From assembly GCA_902780305.1 (NCBI GenBank), contig CACZFB010000001.1:39281-103280 (forward strand): 64,000 bases of DNA. The letters are read 5' to 3'. Shown here in pieces: positions 8,107 to 21,132 of the stretch (position 1 is its first letter; every line of letters begins with the position of its first letter). The notes below the pieces were generated by a model, which was not told the DNA's origin, ran no database searches, and saw only the letters and a list, made by a program, of their open reading frames with translations. The position numbers were made by a program, and so were the translations under genes. Origin of the DNA: an uncultured Coriobacteriaceae bacterium (lineage in GTDB: Bacteria > Actinomycetota > Coriobacteriia > Coriobacteriales > Atopobiaceae).

Positions 8107-9477
8107 CTAATCTACCCTCACGAACCCCTCATCGAGGCAATGCGCCGCATACAGGGGCATGTTGTGGAGCTCCACGATACCGTCGATCGTACCGAGCGAG
8201 AAGTCGTTCGCCGACAGCACGACCGCATAGGGACTGCGCGCCCGCTCGGCAAACGTGAGGAGCGTGCGCGCGCGTACGTTGCGCGCCGACTTCACCTCCA
8301 CAGGGATAGCCCTCATCTGATCGTCTTGCAACAAAAAGTCGAGCTCGCCCCTGCCTCCCCACGACGATGGCGTCGTCCAGTAGTACGTCTGTAAGTTGTT
8401 CGCCGCAAACGCCTGTGCCACGGAGTTCTCCGCCATTGCGCCACGAACGCCGGGCGCCACCGGTAGCGTGGCAGAGTCTACGGTCTCCAACCACTGCACT
8501 GGGTTTACGTGCAGTTTGTAGAACATCAACCCCGTATCGGCCAGGTAGACCTTGAAGAAGCTCCCGTCATCCTCCGAGTAGGGCACGAGCGGCGCTTCGG
8601 AGCACTGCGTGAGCTCATTGACCAGAACGATGCCCGCACTGGCCATCCACTCAATGGGTTCGAGGAGCTTGCTTCGCCTGCCTCCCCGCTCGACCTCAGA
8701 ATACTTGAACTTCTTGGTGGATGTTCGCAACAGCTGCCCAGGGATGCTCCTCCACACCTTGCGCGCCGCAGTGCCACTTATACCGTTTTCGGGATCGGTC
8801 ATGTCCGCCGTATACGTCATGTCGATCTCTCGCTGCTGGACTCGTGCCTCGTCGATAGACCCCGTCTCGATGTAAGTTCTCACTACCAGGGGCATGCCCC
8901 CCAGCACCTGGAACAGGCGGAAGCGCTCGAGCGCCTCGCGGTGTGCCGGATACCACTCAATCGATTGCGCCCGCTCGCGTATGTCGTCCGCCATCGCGCC
9001 CTCCCCCATTGCCCAGAGGAACTCCTCGAAGTCCATGGGGCGCATGGTCAGCTGCTCCACGCCGCTTGGGAAGGGAAGGCTTCTACGTTTGGTGTCCACG
9101 CCCAGTTGGCTGCACGTCGCCGCAACGCGCCATCCGGACCCCGAGAAGAACCGAAGCGAATTGAGGGCGCGCTCGCAGAGCTGGACCTCGTCGAGCATGA
9201 TGAAAGCGTCATCACGCTCGAGATGCACGCGTTTGTATGCGCAGATGCGGGAAACGATGCCGTCAACATCGTTGGTTGGACCTTCAAAGAGCTGTGAGAC
9301 GAGCTCGAGGTCGGTTTGGAAGTCAAGCTTGACGAAGGCACTGCCCGCAATCTCCTTGCCGACGCGCTCTACGGAGTGTGTTTTGCCCACGCGCCGGACC
9401 CCACGCACGAGCAGAGGCCTGTTTGCTGGACGTGCCGCCCATGCCCGAATTGAGTCTTCAATACGCCTATCCATCAT
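8107..9477 (-). CDS. AAA ATPase with C-terminal DUF4143 domain
   Basis: A 456-residue protein. The AAA_14 ATPase domain carries Walker A GVRRVGKTHS near residue 28 and Walker B FIMLDEVQ near residue 95. The C-terminal DUF4143 domain contains GRGELDFLLQDDQMRAIPVEVKS, a PD-(D/E)XK-like core of spaced acidic and Lys residues. This two-domain family is widespread and often multicopy, and its function is unsettled; toxin- or mobile-element-related roles have been suggested. ATG 9477 is preferred over an upstream TTG because GGAGG lies eight bases before it. It stands alone between the ChW remnant and hsp20. Confidence 0.85.
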   Translation of the reverse strand: MMDRRIEDSIRAWAARPANRPLLVRGVRRVGKTHSVERVGKEIAGSAFVKLDFQTDLELVSQLFEGPTNDVDGIVSRICAYKRVHLERDDAFIMLDEVQLCERALNSLRFFSGSGWRVAATCSQLGVDTKRRSLPFPSGVEQLTMRPMDFEEFLWAMGEGAMADDIRERAQSIEWYPAHREALERFRLFQVLGGMPLVVRTYIETGSIDEARVQQREIDMTYTADMTDPENGISGTAARKVWRSIPGQLLRTSTKKFKYSEVERGGRRSKLLEPIEWMASAGIVLVNELTQCSEAPLVPYSEDDGSFFKVYLADTGLMFYKLHVNPVQWLETVDSATLPVAPGVRGAMAENSVAQAFAANNLQTYYWTTPSSWGGRGELDFLLQDDQMRAIPVEVKSARNVRARTLLTFAERARSPYAVVLSANDFSLGTIDGIVELHNMPLYAAHCLDEGFVRVD

Positions 9478-9555
9478 GAGAGCAGCCTCCAAAGAGTATT
9501 TTATGTATTCAGTTTACACGATTTCTAAGAATTATTGTGTGTGCGATACACTGTT

Positions 9556-9586
9556 CCGAGAAAAGGGGCCAAACCCCTTTTCTCGG
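9556..9586. terminator. Family-A hairpin
   Basis: A perfect 13-bp stem (CCGAGAAAAGGGG) with loop CCAAA, in the gap downstream of hsp20 and upstream of the ATPase start. Confidence 0.6.
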
Positions 9587-9611
9587 ATTGATGGCCGCTG
9601 TCAGCCAGTAA

Positions 9612-9661
9612 GGGGGTGGCCCCATTGATTGCCGCTTGCGGCAATCAATGGGGCCACCCCC
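9612..9661. terminator. Family-B perfect palindrome after hsp20
   Basis: A perfect 24-bp stem (GGGGGTGGCCCCATTGATTG plus CCGC) closed by only two bases, TT. It lies 23 bp past the hsp20 stop, in position to end hsp20 transcription. The stem combines a GGGGTGGCCCC module with an ATTGATTGCCGC module that recurs in other family-B copies. Confidence 0.7.
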
Positions 9662-9683
9662 CCTTCGATAGGTCACTGAGTCG

Positions 9684-10118
9684 CTAGTCGATGGCGATCT
9701 TGGTAACGTTGGCCTTCTCTACCTGCTTGGGCACGTTGACCGTGAGCACGCCGTTCTCGAGCTTGGCCGAGAGGCCCTCGACGGCCGCATCCTTGAGATA
9801 GACGCCACGCGATGCGCTCCACTCGCGGGTCTCCTTGTGCAGGAAGTTCTTGGACTTCTGCTCCTCGGTCTCCTTCTTGTCGACCGAGATGGACAGGCGA
9901 CCCTCGTTGAGCTCGACATCAATCTCGTCGCGCTCGACACCGGCGAGCTGTGCGGTTACGACGTAGGCCTCGCCCGCGTCCTCGACGTCCATCTTGAAGG
10001 CGGCGTCACTCGATGCGGAGACCAGCGGCGAGGTGAAGAAGTCATCGAAAAGGTCGTCGAACGGGAAGGAACGACGAATTGCGCGACCGTAGCGATCGTA
10101 GGGAACCATGCTTGCCAT
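9684..10118 (-). CDS. Small heat-shock protein (Hsp20 family)
   Basis: A 144-residue alpha-crystallin-type chaperone. The N-terminus has the hydrophobic FPFDDLFDDFF segment. The central domain runs from about residue 40 to 130 and contains AQLAGVERDEIDVELNEGRLSI and the conserved LENGVLTVNVPK, followed by a C-terminal extension ending TKIAID. It holds unfolding proteins in a refoldable state. ATG 10118 is chosen over the upstream GTG because AAAGGAG sits eight bases before it. A 25-bp operator identical in layout to those of clpB and dnaK lies at 10249-10273, so heat-shock repression by HspR is likely. Confidence 0.92.
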   Translation of the reverse strand: MASMVPYDRYGRAIRRSFPFDDLFDDFFTSPLVSASSDAAFKMDVEDAGEAYVVTAQLAGVERDEIDVELNEGRLSISVDKKETEEQKSKNFLHKETREWSASRGVYLKDAAVEGLSAKLENGVLTVNVPKQVEKANVTKIAID

Positions 10119-10248
10119 AACTACCACTCCTTTGCGATTTGGACAACCCGGAATTGGGTGTCCGTCTTTGTTGTACGTCCTTCTTATTCCCCGTGCTGCT
10201 CGGTTTATTCACGGGAACCAAGATTTTCTCAGCTTCACATACTCATCA

Positions 10249-10273
10249 AATCTAAGTGTCACATGTATAGATT
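10249..10273 (-). promoter_or_regulatory. Candidate HspR operator upstream of hsp20
   Basis: AATCTA-AGT-N10-TAGATT, an inverted repeat of AATCTA with a 13-bp spacer starting AGT. It has the same architecture as the sites at 15542-15566 (clpB) and 20936-20960 (dnaK) and lies 131 bp before the hsp20 start. It differs from the canonical HAIR element (CTTGAGT-N7-ACTCAAG). Confidence 0.75.
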
Positions 10274-10407
10274 TATCTATATCGACTAAAAATGGCACCG
10301 CCCTCGCATGTGCCTTTTTAATTCTTAGCCACAATGTGCTGCATCATGCGCCAGCACGCACTATTATAGGGTTGTACTTTGGAGTCACATCATTCGGAGG
10401 CGCCCGC

Positions 10408-10803
10408 ATGGACGACAACGAAATCGAATATAGCGAGCAGGAATCACCCACGCGAACCCCCTACGTGCGCCGTACTCGTCCGCGTAAGACGCAGGAGGCC
10501 ATCAATGACCTCGAGCAGGACGAGACGTACTCGCAGGGCTTCACACACGACTCGAACATTACGGTACGGGGTCGCAATCCCCTCTCGGGCACGGCCTACA
10601 GCAGGTCGCGCGCTAACATTCCGCAGCTACAGCGCGATCTGCACTACGGGCAATACCTCTCGATCCCCAAGGGCAAGCGCCAAATCTTCTCGTCACGCGA
10701 ACGCAGCGCCGCCATCCGCTCTCGCGCAATTATGGCCGCCATCGTTATTGTGCTGATTATCGTGGCCATCTTCGCCTTTGGACTCATCGTTAAGAACTCG
10801 TAG
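10408..10803 (+). CDS. Tail-anchored small membrane protein of unknown function
   Basis: A 131-residue protein. It has an acidic N-terminus (MDDNEIEYSEQES), a basic patch (RRTRPRKTQ), a Gly/Asn/Ser-rich middle, and one C-terminal transmembrane helix (about residues 107-128) ending in KNS. That topology puts nearly the whole protein in the cytoplasm. I do not recognise a family. ATG 10408 has GGAGG eight bases upstream. It is divergent from hsp20 and convergent with the 48-residue ORF at 10867. Confidence 0.75.
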   Translation: MDDNEIEYSEQESPTRTPYVRRTRPRKTQEAINDLEQDETYSQGFTHDSNITVRGRNPLSGTAYSRSRANIPQLQRDLHYGQYLSIPKGKRQIFSSRERSAAIRSRAIMAAIVIVLIIVAIFAFGLIVKNS

Positions 10804-10811
10804 CGAAAGAC

Positions 10812-10843
10812 GCCTATCAAAGGGGTAACCCCCTTGGATAGGC
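10812..10843. terminator. Family-B hairpin between convergent genes
   Basis: GCCTATC and GATAGGC flank an AAAGGGGTAACCCCC core, giving an imperfect stem 8 bp after the stop of the upstream gene and facing the small ORF on the other strand. Confidence 0.7.
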
Positions 10844-10866
10844 TACCAGCGACTTCCGTCAGAGCC

Positions 10867-11013
10867 CTACCTCCAGGGATCCTCCTCGAACAGGGGCTCC
10901 TTGGGCGGCAGCCTGTCGGAGTACGGGTCGTAGCCGTCGTCGTCCTCGTTTTGCGCGCGCACAAACGGCTTGTCGCGCTCCTCGACGTCCTTGTCCTTGC
11001 AGGTCTTTGTCAT
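10867..11013 (-). CDS. Small acidic 48-residue protein downstream of the PASTA gene
   Basis: An open frame of 49 codons begins MTKTCKDKDVEERDKPFV and ends EEDPWR, with TAG at 10867-10869. It is rich in Asp/Glu and has one Cys. Its ATG lies 9 bp after the PASTA gene stop, preceded by AGGAG about seven bases upstream, and it ends just before a convergent terminator. Ribosome site, codon use and spacing support a real gene cotranscribed with the PASTA protein. I do not recognise a family and assign no function. Confidence 0.65.
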   Translation of the reverse strand: MTKTCKDKDVEERDKPFVRAQNEDDDGYDPYSDRLPPKEPLFEEDPWR

Positions 11014-11022
11014 AACACGCTC

Positions 11023-12747
11023 CTATTTTGCGTACTCGTCCCAATACGCCACGAAGTCGCAGATCTTGTTGCCAAAGGTCGACAGGTCGATAACCGCGTA
11101 GGCCGACTTGGGGGCGCACGTGGCCACCACCTTGGTCCCCTTGGTACCGTTTGTGCCCGTGCTGGTCTCCTGCACGAGCACCGTCCACACGTAGGCGCCC
11201 GTCTCGCCATAGCAGCAGTAGAAGTTGTGCCCGGTGTTCTGGGTACCCTTGGGCAGGGTGATGTCGGTTTGCGTGCATGATCCCAGCATCCCCTCGAAGC
11301 CACAGCACTCCATGACCTCATTTGCCGTGGTCTTGCCCACCGTGGGATTGCGCAGCTCGAACACGGACTTGGGCTCGTCGCTCGCACTCGCACTCGTGTC
11401 CGCGACCGTGCTCTTTTGGGTCTCCGAGTCCGTCTTTCCGCTCGTGCCCGACCCCGCGTCGGTACCCGTCTTCTTCTTGCCGGTGGACGCCTGGGCAAAG
11501 GTCGCCGAGAGGCGCACGCCCTCGATCCTCGCCTCGTCGTTTACCACATCATCGTTGGTCTTTGCGTTGGTCTCCACCTTGTGTGACCATGGGTCCGAGA
11601 CAAACGACAGCAGTTCCCCGTCCTCGCCCTTGTAGCGGGCCGAAATGTGGTCGTCGTCCGAGACGGCTCCCAGCTCCTGCGTGAACCCGGCGTCCTTGAG
11701 GAAGTCGTTGATGTGCGAGCCCTTGGCATCGAAGTAGTCTGCCAGCCGCGGAACCTCCAAGAGCGGGTCGCCAATCTTTACCACGACGCCCTCTTCGCCC
11801 ACGGCCTCGTCGGCGTCCGGCTCCGTGCTGAGCACTTGCAGACGCTGGTCGCGCTCGCAATCCTCGTATTCGTACGAAACCGAGAAGGCCTGCCGGTCCA
11901 GCACCTCGTGGGCCTCGGCCTCGGTCTTTCCCACCACGTTGGGAACCGTGGGACGCTGCGAGACCACGAGCACGATCTCGTCGGAGCTCATAAACACCGA
12001 GCCGGCCGCCGGGCGCACCTCCAGGACCACGTCCTTGTCCTCCAGTTTGTCCTGCCACTCGTAGCGCACGTTGGTGCCGCCCACCTCCGCAAGCCGCTCC
12101 ACGGCCTCATCCTTAGAGAGGCCCTCCACCTCGGGAATCACACGGCTCTGGGCAACGGTAAGATAGATCTTGGAACCCTCGGGCATGCGATCGCCCGGTT
12201 CCGGCTCCATGGAGACCACGTGCCCCTCCGTCGTGTCGGCCAGGGTCGTGGTGCTCTCCACCACGAAACCCTTCTCCTGGAGCGTCTCCTCCGCCTTTGG
12301 CTGGGCGATGCCCACCACGTTGGGCAGGGTCTTGCCGCCCCACATTTCCAGCGAATACGTTACCCCCGCATACACGACGCCAATGGCGGCAAGCACGAAC
12401 AGCAAGCCAACCACCACGCGCACGCGTCTTCTGGACTTCCGGCTTCGGCTGGTTCGTGCCTCGCGGGACTTCTCGTGCGCCCGACGCGCCTTGCGTGCGC
12501 GCCAGCCACGACCCTCGGGCTCCACCACGTCCACCAGCTCGTCCTCCCGAAGCTTGTGTACGCGCCACTTGGAGACCCCCACGCCCTTGGGAGTGGTGGA
12601 GCCGTCCCCCAGCACGGGATCGTCGCTGAGCGCCTGCGGGACCAGCGGCTCGGGCTCCGGCTGGGGCTCGGGCTTGGCCATGTGCGCCGGCTTGCGCTCC
12701 GGTGCGCCCTGCCGCGACGGATCGGGTATCTGATCGATGGGTCTCAC
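11023..12747 (-). CDS. PASTA-domain membrane protein without a kinase domain
   Basis: A 574-residue protein. A cytoplasmic Pro/Glu-rich and then strongly basic segment (residues 1-110) precedes one transmembrane helix (about 111-130). Three PASTA repeats follow outside, each starting with LPNVVG, IPEVEG or VPNVVG. After them come a unique region, a Thr/Ser-rich linker, and a Cys-containing C-terminal domain (ECCGF, SCTQ, FYCCYG, ATCAPK). PASTA domains bind peptidoglycan stem peptides or muropeptides, usually on PknB-type kinases, but no kinase is present here. GTG 12747 with GAGGGGG upstream is preferred over a TTG at 12798. The cytoplasmic tail could be a kinase substrate. Confidence 0.8.
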   Translation of the reverse strand: MRPIDQIPDPSRQGAPERKPAHMAKPEPQPEPEPLVPQALSDDPVLGDGSTTPKGVGVSKWRVHKLREDELVDVVEPEGRGWRARKARRAHEKSREARTSRSRKSRRRVRVVVGLLFVLAAIGVVYAGVTYSLEMWGGKTLPNVVGIAQPKAEETLQEKGFVVESTTTLADTTEGHVVSMEPEPGDRMPEGSKIYLTVAQSRVIPEVEGLSKDEAVERLAEVGGTNVRYEWQDKLEDKDVVLEVRPAAGSVFMSSDEIVLVVSQRPTVPNVVGKTEAEAHEVLDRQAFSVSYEYEDCERDQRLQVLSTEPDADEAVGEEGVVVKIGDPLLEVPRLADYFDAKGSHINDFLKDAGFTQELGAVSDDDHISARYKGEDGELLSFVSDPWSHKVETNAKTNDDVVNDEARIEGVRLSATFAQASTGKKKTGTDAGSGTSGKTDSETQKSTVADTSASASDEPKSVFELRNPTVGKTTANEVMECCGFEGMLGSCTQTDITLPKGTQNTGHNFYCCYGETGAYVWTVLVQETSTGTNGTKGTKVVATCAPKSAYAVIDLSTFGNKICDFVAYWDEYAK

Positions 12748-12799
12748 GATAACCCCCTCGTACGTTTGGATGCCCCCGAGTGTACCATGGAACGGCAAG

Positions 12800-12834
12800 A
12801 ACTGAGAAAAGGGGCCAAACCCCTTTTCTCAGTT
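12800..12834. terminator. Family-A hairpin (first of a tandem pair)
   Basis: A perfect 15-bp stem (AACTGAGAAAAGGGG) with loop CCAAA, between the clpB stop and the PASTA gene start. Confidence 0.75.
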
Positions 12835-12845
12835 TGGGGGCAAAA

Positions 12846-12874
12846 TGAGAAAAGGGGTTTGGCCCCTTTTCTCA
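12846..12874. terminator. Family-A hairpin (second of a tandem pair), after clpB
   Basis: A perfect 12-bp stem (TGAGAAAAGGGG) in the opposite orientation to its neighbour, ending 9 bp before the clpB stop codon on the plus strand. Being downstream of clpB, it probably terminates that transcript. Two inverted copies in tandem could also pair with each other. Confidence 0.75.
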
Positions 12875-12882
12875 GTTCGCAG

Positions 12883-15471
<2,589 letters not shown>

Positions 15472-15541
15472 ACGTTCCTCCTTGCAAACACGAGTCATTT
15501 ATCGATGCTAGTATGCCCGCTTAAGTGCCTTTATATACAGA

Positions 15542-15566
15542 AATCTAAGTCAATACACAGTAGATT
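15542..15566 (-). promoter_or_regulatory. Candidate HspR operator upstream of clpB
   Basis: AATCTA-AGT-N10-TAGATT, 25 bp, 71 bp before the clpB start. It differs from the dnaK copy at only three of 25 positions (AATACA against GTATGC within the spacer). Confidence 0.8.
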
Positions 15567-15702
15567 GCCGGTTATCAGCGAGAAAGATTGTCCACCAAGT
15601 TGCCCACGCTGTCCGTTTGGGAAGAGGCACAGACGCGCTCAACCTAGAGGCGTGCGCATATAATAGGTAACTAACCGACGAGACCCGCCAAAGGAGGAGG
15701 CC

Positions 15703-16638
15703 ATGGAGCTAAAGGCATGGGGCTACGACGAGTTTCCCGCATTCGACGAGGACGTCGACGGGGCGGTCTGGCTCGACACCACGGGAGACGAGATGGGCGT
15801 CACATACGTCCACGACGTGGAATACGAGCGCGTGGACGGCGTCTCCCGCACCCTGCAAATTCTGATCCCCACCAGCAGGAACCACAAAGCGCCGAAGGAG
15901 GGGCGCCCGGCTTCCAGGCACTATCCCTGTGTGGTATATGTACAGGGCTCGGCATGGATGACGCAGCACGTGTATGCCAACCTCCCCTGCGTGGCTCGCC
16001 TTGCTGCGCTTGGCTACGTAGTGGCCATCGTGCAGTATCGAGACAGCGGTATCGCAAGCTTTCCCGCCCCCGTGCAGGACACGCGCAACGCGATTCGCTT
16101 TATGCGCGAGCACGCAACGGAATTCGCCGTGGATCCCACACGCGTGGCCGTTATGGGAGACTCCTCAGGCGGCCATACGGCAGTGTATGCAGGCATTCTG
16201 CACGACGACGATACCCCGGCAAACCTTTTTCCCGACACTAGCGCCGAGGTGCGCTGCATCGTGAACTACTACGGATCCACCGACCTCACCTTCGAGGACT
16301 CGAACCCCTCCACGTTCAACCACAACCTTCCGGACTCCCCCGAGGGCATGGAGATGGGTGGTGCGAACCTGCGAGAAGACGCGCAAAAGCGCGAGCTGCT
16401 CAGCGTGCGATGCAACATAGACGAGCGCACGCGCATTGCCCCGGTGCTCCACATGCACGGCACCAAGGACCGCACGGTAAACACCCGTTGCAGCATCCTG
16501 CTGCACCAACGGCTCGTGGCCACCGGACACGAGTCACACCTGTACCTGCTGCGTGGCGCCGACCACGGCGGGCCCGAGTTTTGGAGCGAGCAGACCCTAG
16601 GCGTGGTGGACGCGTTCCTGCGCACGCACATGGGCTAG
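15703..16638 (+). CDS. Alpha/beta hydrolase (carboxylesterase-like)
   Basis: A 311-residue single-domain hydrolase without signal peptide. The nucleophile elbow GDSSGGH places the catalytic serine at residue 154, and the acid and histidine are expected in HGTKDRT and ADHGGPEFW near the C-terminus. The oxyanion segment YVQGSAWM replaces the usual HGG motif of the hormone-sensitive lipase group. The family includes feruloyl/acetyl esterases and aryl esterases; the substrate cannot be told. ATG 15703 follows AAAGGAGGAGG. It converges on hspR across a large terminator palindrome. Confidence 0.85.
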   Translation: MELKAWGYDEFPAFDEDVDGAVWLDTTGDEMGVTYVHDVEYERVDGVSRTLQILIPTSRNHKAPKEGRPASRHYPCVVYVQGSAWMTQHVYANLPCVARLAALGYVVAIVQYRDSGIASFPAPVQDTRNAIRFMREHATEFAVDPTRVAVMGDSSGGHTAVYAGILHDDDTPANLFPDTSAEVRCIVNYYGSTDLTFEDSNPSTFNHNLPDSPEGMEMGGANLREDAQKRELLSVRCNIDERTRIAPVLHMHGTKDRTVNTRCSILLHQRLVATGHESHLYLLRGADHGGPEFWSEQTLGVVDAFLRTHMG

Positions 16639-16644
16639 CACAAG

Positions 16645-16722
16645 ACGGCACGCAATCACGGAGGGGCTGCCTCGGATGGCTCGTGCACCATCCGAGGCAG
16701 CCCCTCCGTGATTGCGTGCCGT
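16645..16722. terminator. Long perfect palindrome between convergent genes
   Basis: A 35-bp perfect stem (starting ACGGCACGCAATCACGGAGG) with an 8-nt loop sits 7 bp after the esterase stop and 7 bp before the hspR stop. It is a two-way terminator unrelated in sequence to families A, B and C. Confidence 0.85.
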
Positions 16723-16728
16723 TCGTGA

Positions 16729-17148
16729 CTATTCGTTGCCCCTGGCAAGCAGACCGCGCATCACCTGCTCGGGACCCTCGCCGTCGTAGCGCGCGAGCGC
16801 CACGATGCGCTCGCGCATGCGGTACTCGTGCACCTCGTCCTCGAGCTTGCGCACCTGCGCACGCAGCTCGTCGATTTGCGACTCGAGTTCCAGCTGGCGC
16901 TCGCGCAGGTCCAAGATCCGCACGACGCCCGCGAGGTTTATGCCCTCGTCGGTGAGCTTGCTAATAAGGTTCAGGCGCTCGATGTCGGCCTGCGAGTACA
17001 GGCGCGTGTTCCCGCGTGAGCGGCCCGGGTTAACCAGGCCCTTCTGCTCGTATACGCGCAGCGTTTGCGGATGCATGCCCGTGAGCTCGGCTGCGACGCT
17101 AATCATGTACAGTGGCTTGTTGCGACCGCTGGTATCACTGGCTGGCAT
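16729..17148 (-). CDS. hspR: HspR, MerR-family heat-shock repressor
   Basis: A 139-residue regulator with the diagnostic start [24 protein letters not shown] (a MerR-type helix-turn-helix) and a C-terminal Leu/Glu-rich coiled coil (residues 80-120). In actinobacteria HspR represses the dnaK operon and clpB together with DnaK as corepressor. It is the last gene of dnaK-grpE-dnaJ-hspR, and its start lies inside the end of dnaJ. ATG 17148 is preferred over ATG 17160, whose ribosome site touches the start codon. It is the obvious ligand for the three AATCTA-N13-TAGATT sites in this window. Confidence 0.93.
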   Translation of the reverse strand: MPASDTSGRNKPLYMISVAAELTGMHPQTLRVYEQKGLVNPGRSRGNTRLYSQADIERLNLISKLTDEGINLAGVVRILDLRERQLELESQIDELRAQVRKLEDEVHEYRMRERIVALARYDGEGPEQVMRGLLARGNE

Positions 17149-18088
17149 GGCGTTCCACATCCTTCCTGTACGAGCGGCGGTCCATCGTGCGCAGCTGCTC
17201 GAGCGCCGCACGTTCCTCTCGGTTGAGGCTCGTGGGCACCTGGACGCGAATGGTTACGTACAAGGCACCGCGCCGGCCCTTCTTGCGCACGTCGGGCGCT
17301 CCCCCATCGCGAAAGCGGAAGGTCTTGCCCTCTTGCGTGCCCGCCGGCACCTTAAGCCGCACCTTCTCGCCGTCGGGTTTGGGCACCTCTATGGAGGCAC
17401 CGAGCGCCGCCTCGTACACCGAGATGGGCAGGTCCATGCGCACATCGGCACCGTCACGCTTGAACAGCGCGTCGTCGAGCACCTTGGTGGTAATCACCAG
17501 GTCGCCGCGCTCGCCGCCGTTCGAGCCGTACTCGCCTTGTCCGCGATACCGCAGCTTGCCACCGTCCACGGCGCCCGCGGGAATCTTCACGTTGATCGAC
17601 TGCGTCTCACCCGTGGAGGGGATGCGGTAGGTCACCTTGCGCATGGCACCGTTGAAGGCATCGTTAAACGACACCTCTATGGTGGTGTTCAGGTCGCCGC
17701 CGCGATTGGGCCGACTGGCCTGGCCCGCACCCGACCCACCAAAGATGGTCGAGAAGTCGAAGCCGCCAAAGCCCCCGTCTCCCCCACGCACGTTGTTAAA
17801 GATCTGCGACCAGTCGACGTCCACGTTGGTGGTGTAGCGACCGCGTCCGCCCGAGCCGCCGAAGTCTGCTCCCGGAATGCCGCCAAACATGAGCATCTGG
17901 TCGTACTCGCGGCGCTTGTTCTCGTCGGAGAGCGTGTTGTACGCCTCGCTCACTTCCTTGAACTTCGCCTCGTCGCCACCCGCGTCGGGATGGTACTTGG
18001 CCGCGAGCTTCCTAAAAGCCCGCTTGATCTCGTCCTGGGCGGCGTCGCGTTTTACGCCCAGAACATCATAAAAATTCTTACCTGGCAT
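17135..18088 (-). CDS. dnaJ: DnaJ-family co-chaperone lacking the zinc-finger domain
   Basis: A 317-residue Hsp40. The J domain has the HPD tripeptide at residues 33-35. It is followed by a Gly/Phe-rich stretch (about 70-130) and two beta-barrel substrate-binding domains containing [13 protein letters not shown] and GLGASIEV-type [11 protein letters not shown]. There is no CxxCxGxG zinc module, so this is a CbpA/type II protein in the operon position normally held by type I DnaJ or by DnaJ1. It delivers substrates to DnaK and stimulates its ATPase. Its TGA stop lies inside the hspR reading frame, so the two are coupled. Confidence 0.93.
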   Translation of the reverse strand: MPGKNFYDVLGVKRDAAQDEIKRAFRKLAAKYHPDAGGDEAKFKEVSEAYNTLSDENKRREYDQMLMFGGIPGADFGGSGGRGRYTTNVDVDWSQIFNNVRGGDGGFGGFDFSTIFGGSGAGQASRPNRGGDLNTTIEVSFNDAFNGAMRKVTYRIPSTGETQSINVKIPAGAVDGGKLRYRGQGEYGSNGGERGDLVITTKVLDDALFKRDGADVRMDLPISVYEAALGASIEVPKPDGEKVRLKVPAGTQEGKTFRFRDGGAPDVRKKGRRGALYVTIRVQVPTSLNREERAALEQLRTMDRRSYRKDVERHASQ

Positions 18089-18127
18089 CGTGGCTTCGCC
18101 CCCTCGTTACCGTTCCTTCTGATGCAA

Positions 18128-18160
18128 AGGGGGACACACCTCCGCGAGGTATGTCCCCCT
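18128..18160. promoter_or_regulatory. Hairpin in the grpE-dnaJ intergenic gap
   Basis: AGGGGGACACACCT pairs with AGGTATGTCCCCCT (13 of 14 bp, CGCGCG-type loop). A second small hairpin (GGATTCC/GGAATCC) follows at 18167-18187. Lying within the operon, it may attenuate or set an RNA processing end that lowers dnaJ-hspR relative to dnaK-grpE. Confidence 0.55.
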
Positions 18161-18190
18161 GTGGCTGGATTCCCCTCGTTGGAATCCCTG

Positions 18191-18934
18191 CTACGCGTCT
18201 TCGCTCGTGGCGTCGTCCTCGGCTGGTCGCTTGGGCCCACCATACGTTACGGTAACCATGGCGGAGCGGATTACCTTGCCGCCCATGCGATACCCACGCT
18301 GGTATACCTGCGCTACCGTCTCGTCGTACGCCTCGGTGTTCTCCTCGCGGCCCACCGCCTGGTGGGAGAGCGGCTCAAAGGGCTCGCCCGCCGGGTCGAT
18401 AACCTCGACGCCCACCTTTGCCAGGACACCCAGCATCTTGTCGTGCACCGCCGAGACGCCGTCCACGAACTGGTAGTACTCGTCGCTCTGCTCGTCGCTC
18501 TGACGGGCGTGGTCCACGGCACGCTCCATGTCGTCCAGGATGGGGAGCAGCCCCAGCACGAGGCTCTCGGCAGCGCGCTCGCGCTCGGCCTCGCGTTCCT
18601 GGCGGGTGCGCCGGCGGAAGTTCTCCCAGTCGGCCTGCAGGCGTGCCAGGCGATCCACGGCGTCGGCGGCTTGCTGCTTGGCAGCGTCCACCTCGCACGT
18701 GCATTCCTCCAGGCGCTGGTAGAGCTCGTCGCGCTCGGCACGCACGCGGCCGATGTCGTTTGCCAGCTCTTCCTCCGCGGCCTGCTCACCGGCGCGAATC
18801 GCAGCCTCGACCATTGCCTCCTCGTCGAGCTCCTGTGCCTCCTGCTCGGCCTGGGGGTCGTCTATGGGTACCTTCATGGTGTCCTCATCCGCTTGCATGG
18901 CGTCGTTGCGCTCAAAGTCGTCGGTCTGCTTCAT
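18191..18934 (-). CDS. grpE: GrpE nucleotide exchange factor
   Basis: A 247-residue GrpE. It has a long acidic N-terminal extension, a coiled-coil dimerisation helix (about 60-140, including LARLQADWENFRRRTRQE), and a C-terminal beta domain ending QRGYRMGGKVIRSAMVTV, which is the family signature. It releases ADP from DnaK. It lies 13 bp after dnaK in the operon and about 100 bp before dnaJ. Confidence 0.95.
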   Translation of the reverse strand: MKQTDDFERNDAMQADEDTMKVPIDDPQAEQEAQELDEEAMVEAAIRAGEQAAEEELANDIGRVRAERDELYQRLEECTCEVDAAKQQAADAVDRLARLQADWENFRRRTRQEREAERERAAESLVLGLLPILDDMERAVDHARQSDEQSDEYYQFVDGVSAVHDKMLGVLAKVGVEVIDPAGEPFEPLSHQAVGREENTEAYDETVAQVYQRGYRMGGKVIRSAMVTVTYGGPKRPAEDDATSEDA

Positions 18935-18947
18935 CGTGCGTCACACC

Positions 18948-20837
<1,890 letters not shown>

Positions 20838-20935
20838 CTTGTACGTCCTTTCGTATTGGTGCGACAGGCTTGCTTGACCCCCGCACGTCTGCTTTACGAT
20901 TACTAGTATTACCCCTGCGCTTCGATTCTATACAT

Positions 20936-20960
20936 AATCTAAGTCAGTATGCAGTAGATT
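20936..20960 (-). promoter_or_regulatory. Candidate HspR operator upstream of dnaK
   Basis: AATCTA-AGT-N10-TAGATT, the best placed of three identical-layout copies. On the minus strand a TGTATA-N17-TAATAC promoter-like pair lies just downstream of it, and a similar TGTATA-N18-CATACT pair lies at the clpB copy. Confidence 0.8.
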
Positions 20961-21132
20961 TTTTGCTTCTTTTGCTGTAAGCCCCTGACCTGCGGTTTTC
21001 CAGAAACCATGCGCCCACATTTGCCACACATTTCGCGGACCTCCCGCCTATTCAAGGGGCTCAGCCCTATTGATAGGCGTACACCGCACGGCCACGGTAT
21101 ACTTGTCGCATGTCGAGAGGGACGGAGAGACC

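Noticed and set aside
20936..20960. CIRCE element for HrcA at dnaK
   Set aside because: The sequence does not match TTAGCACTC-N9-GAGTGCTAA, and hspR instead of hrcA is in the operon.
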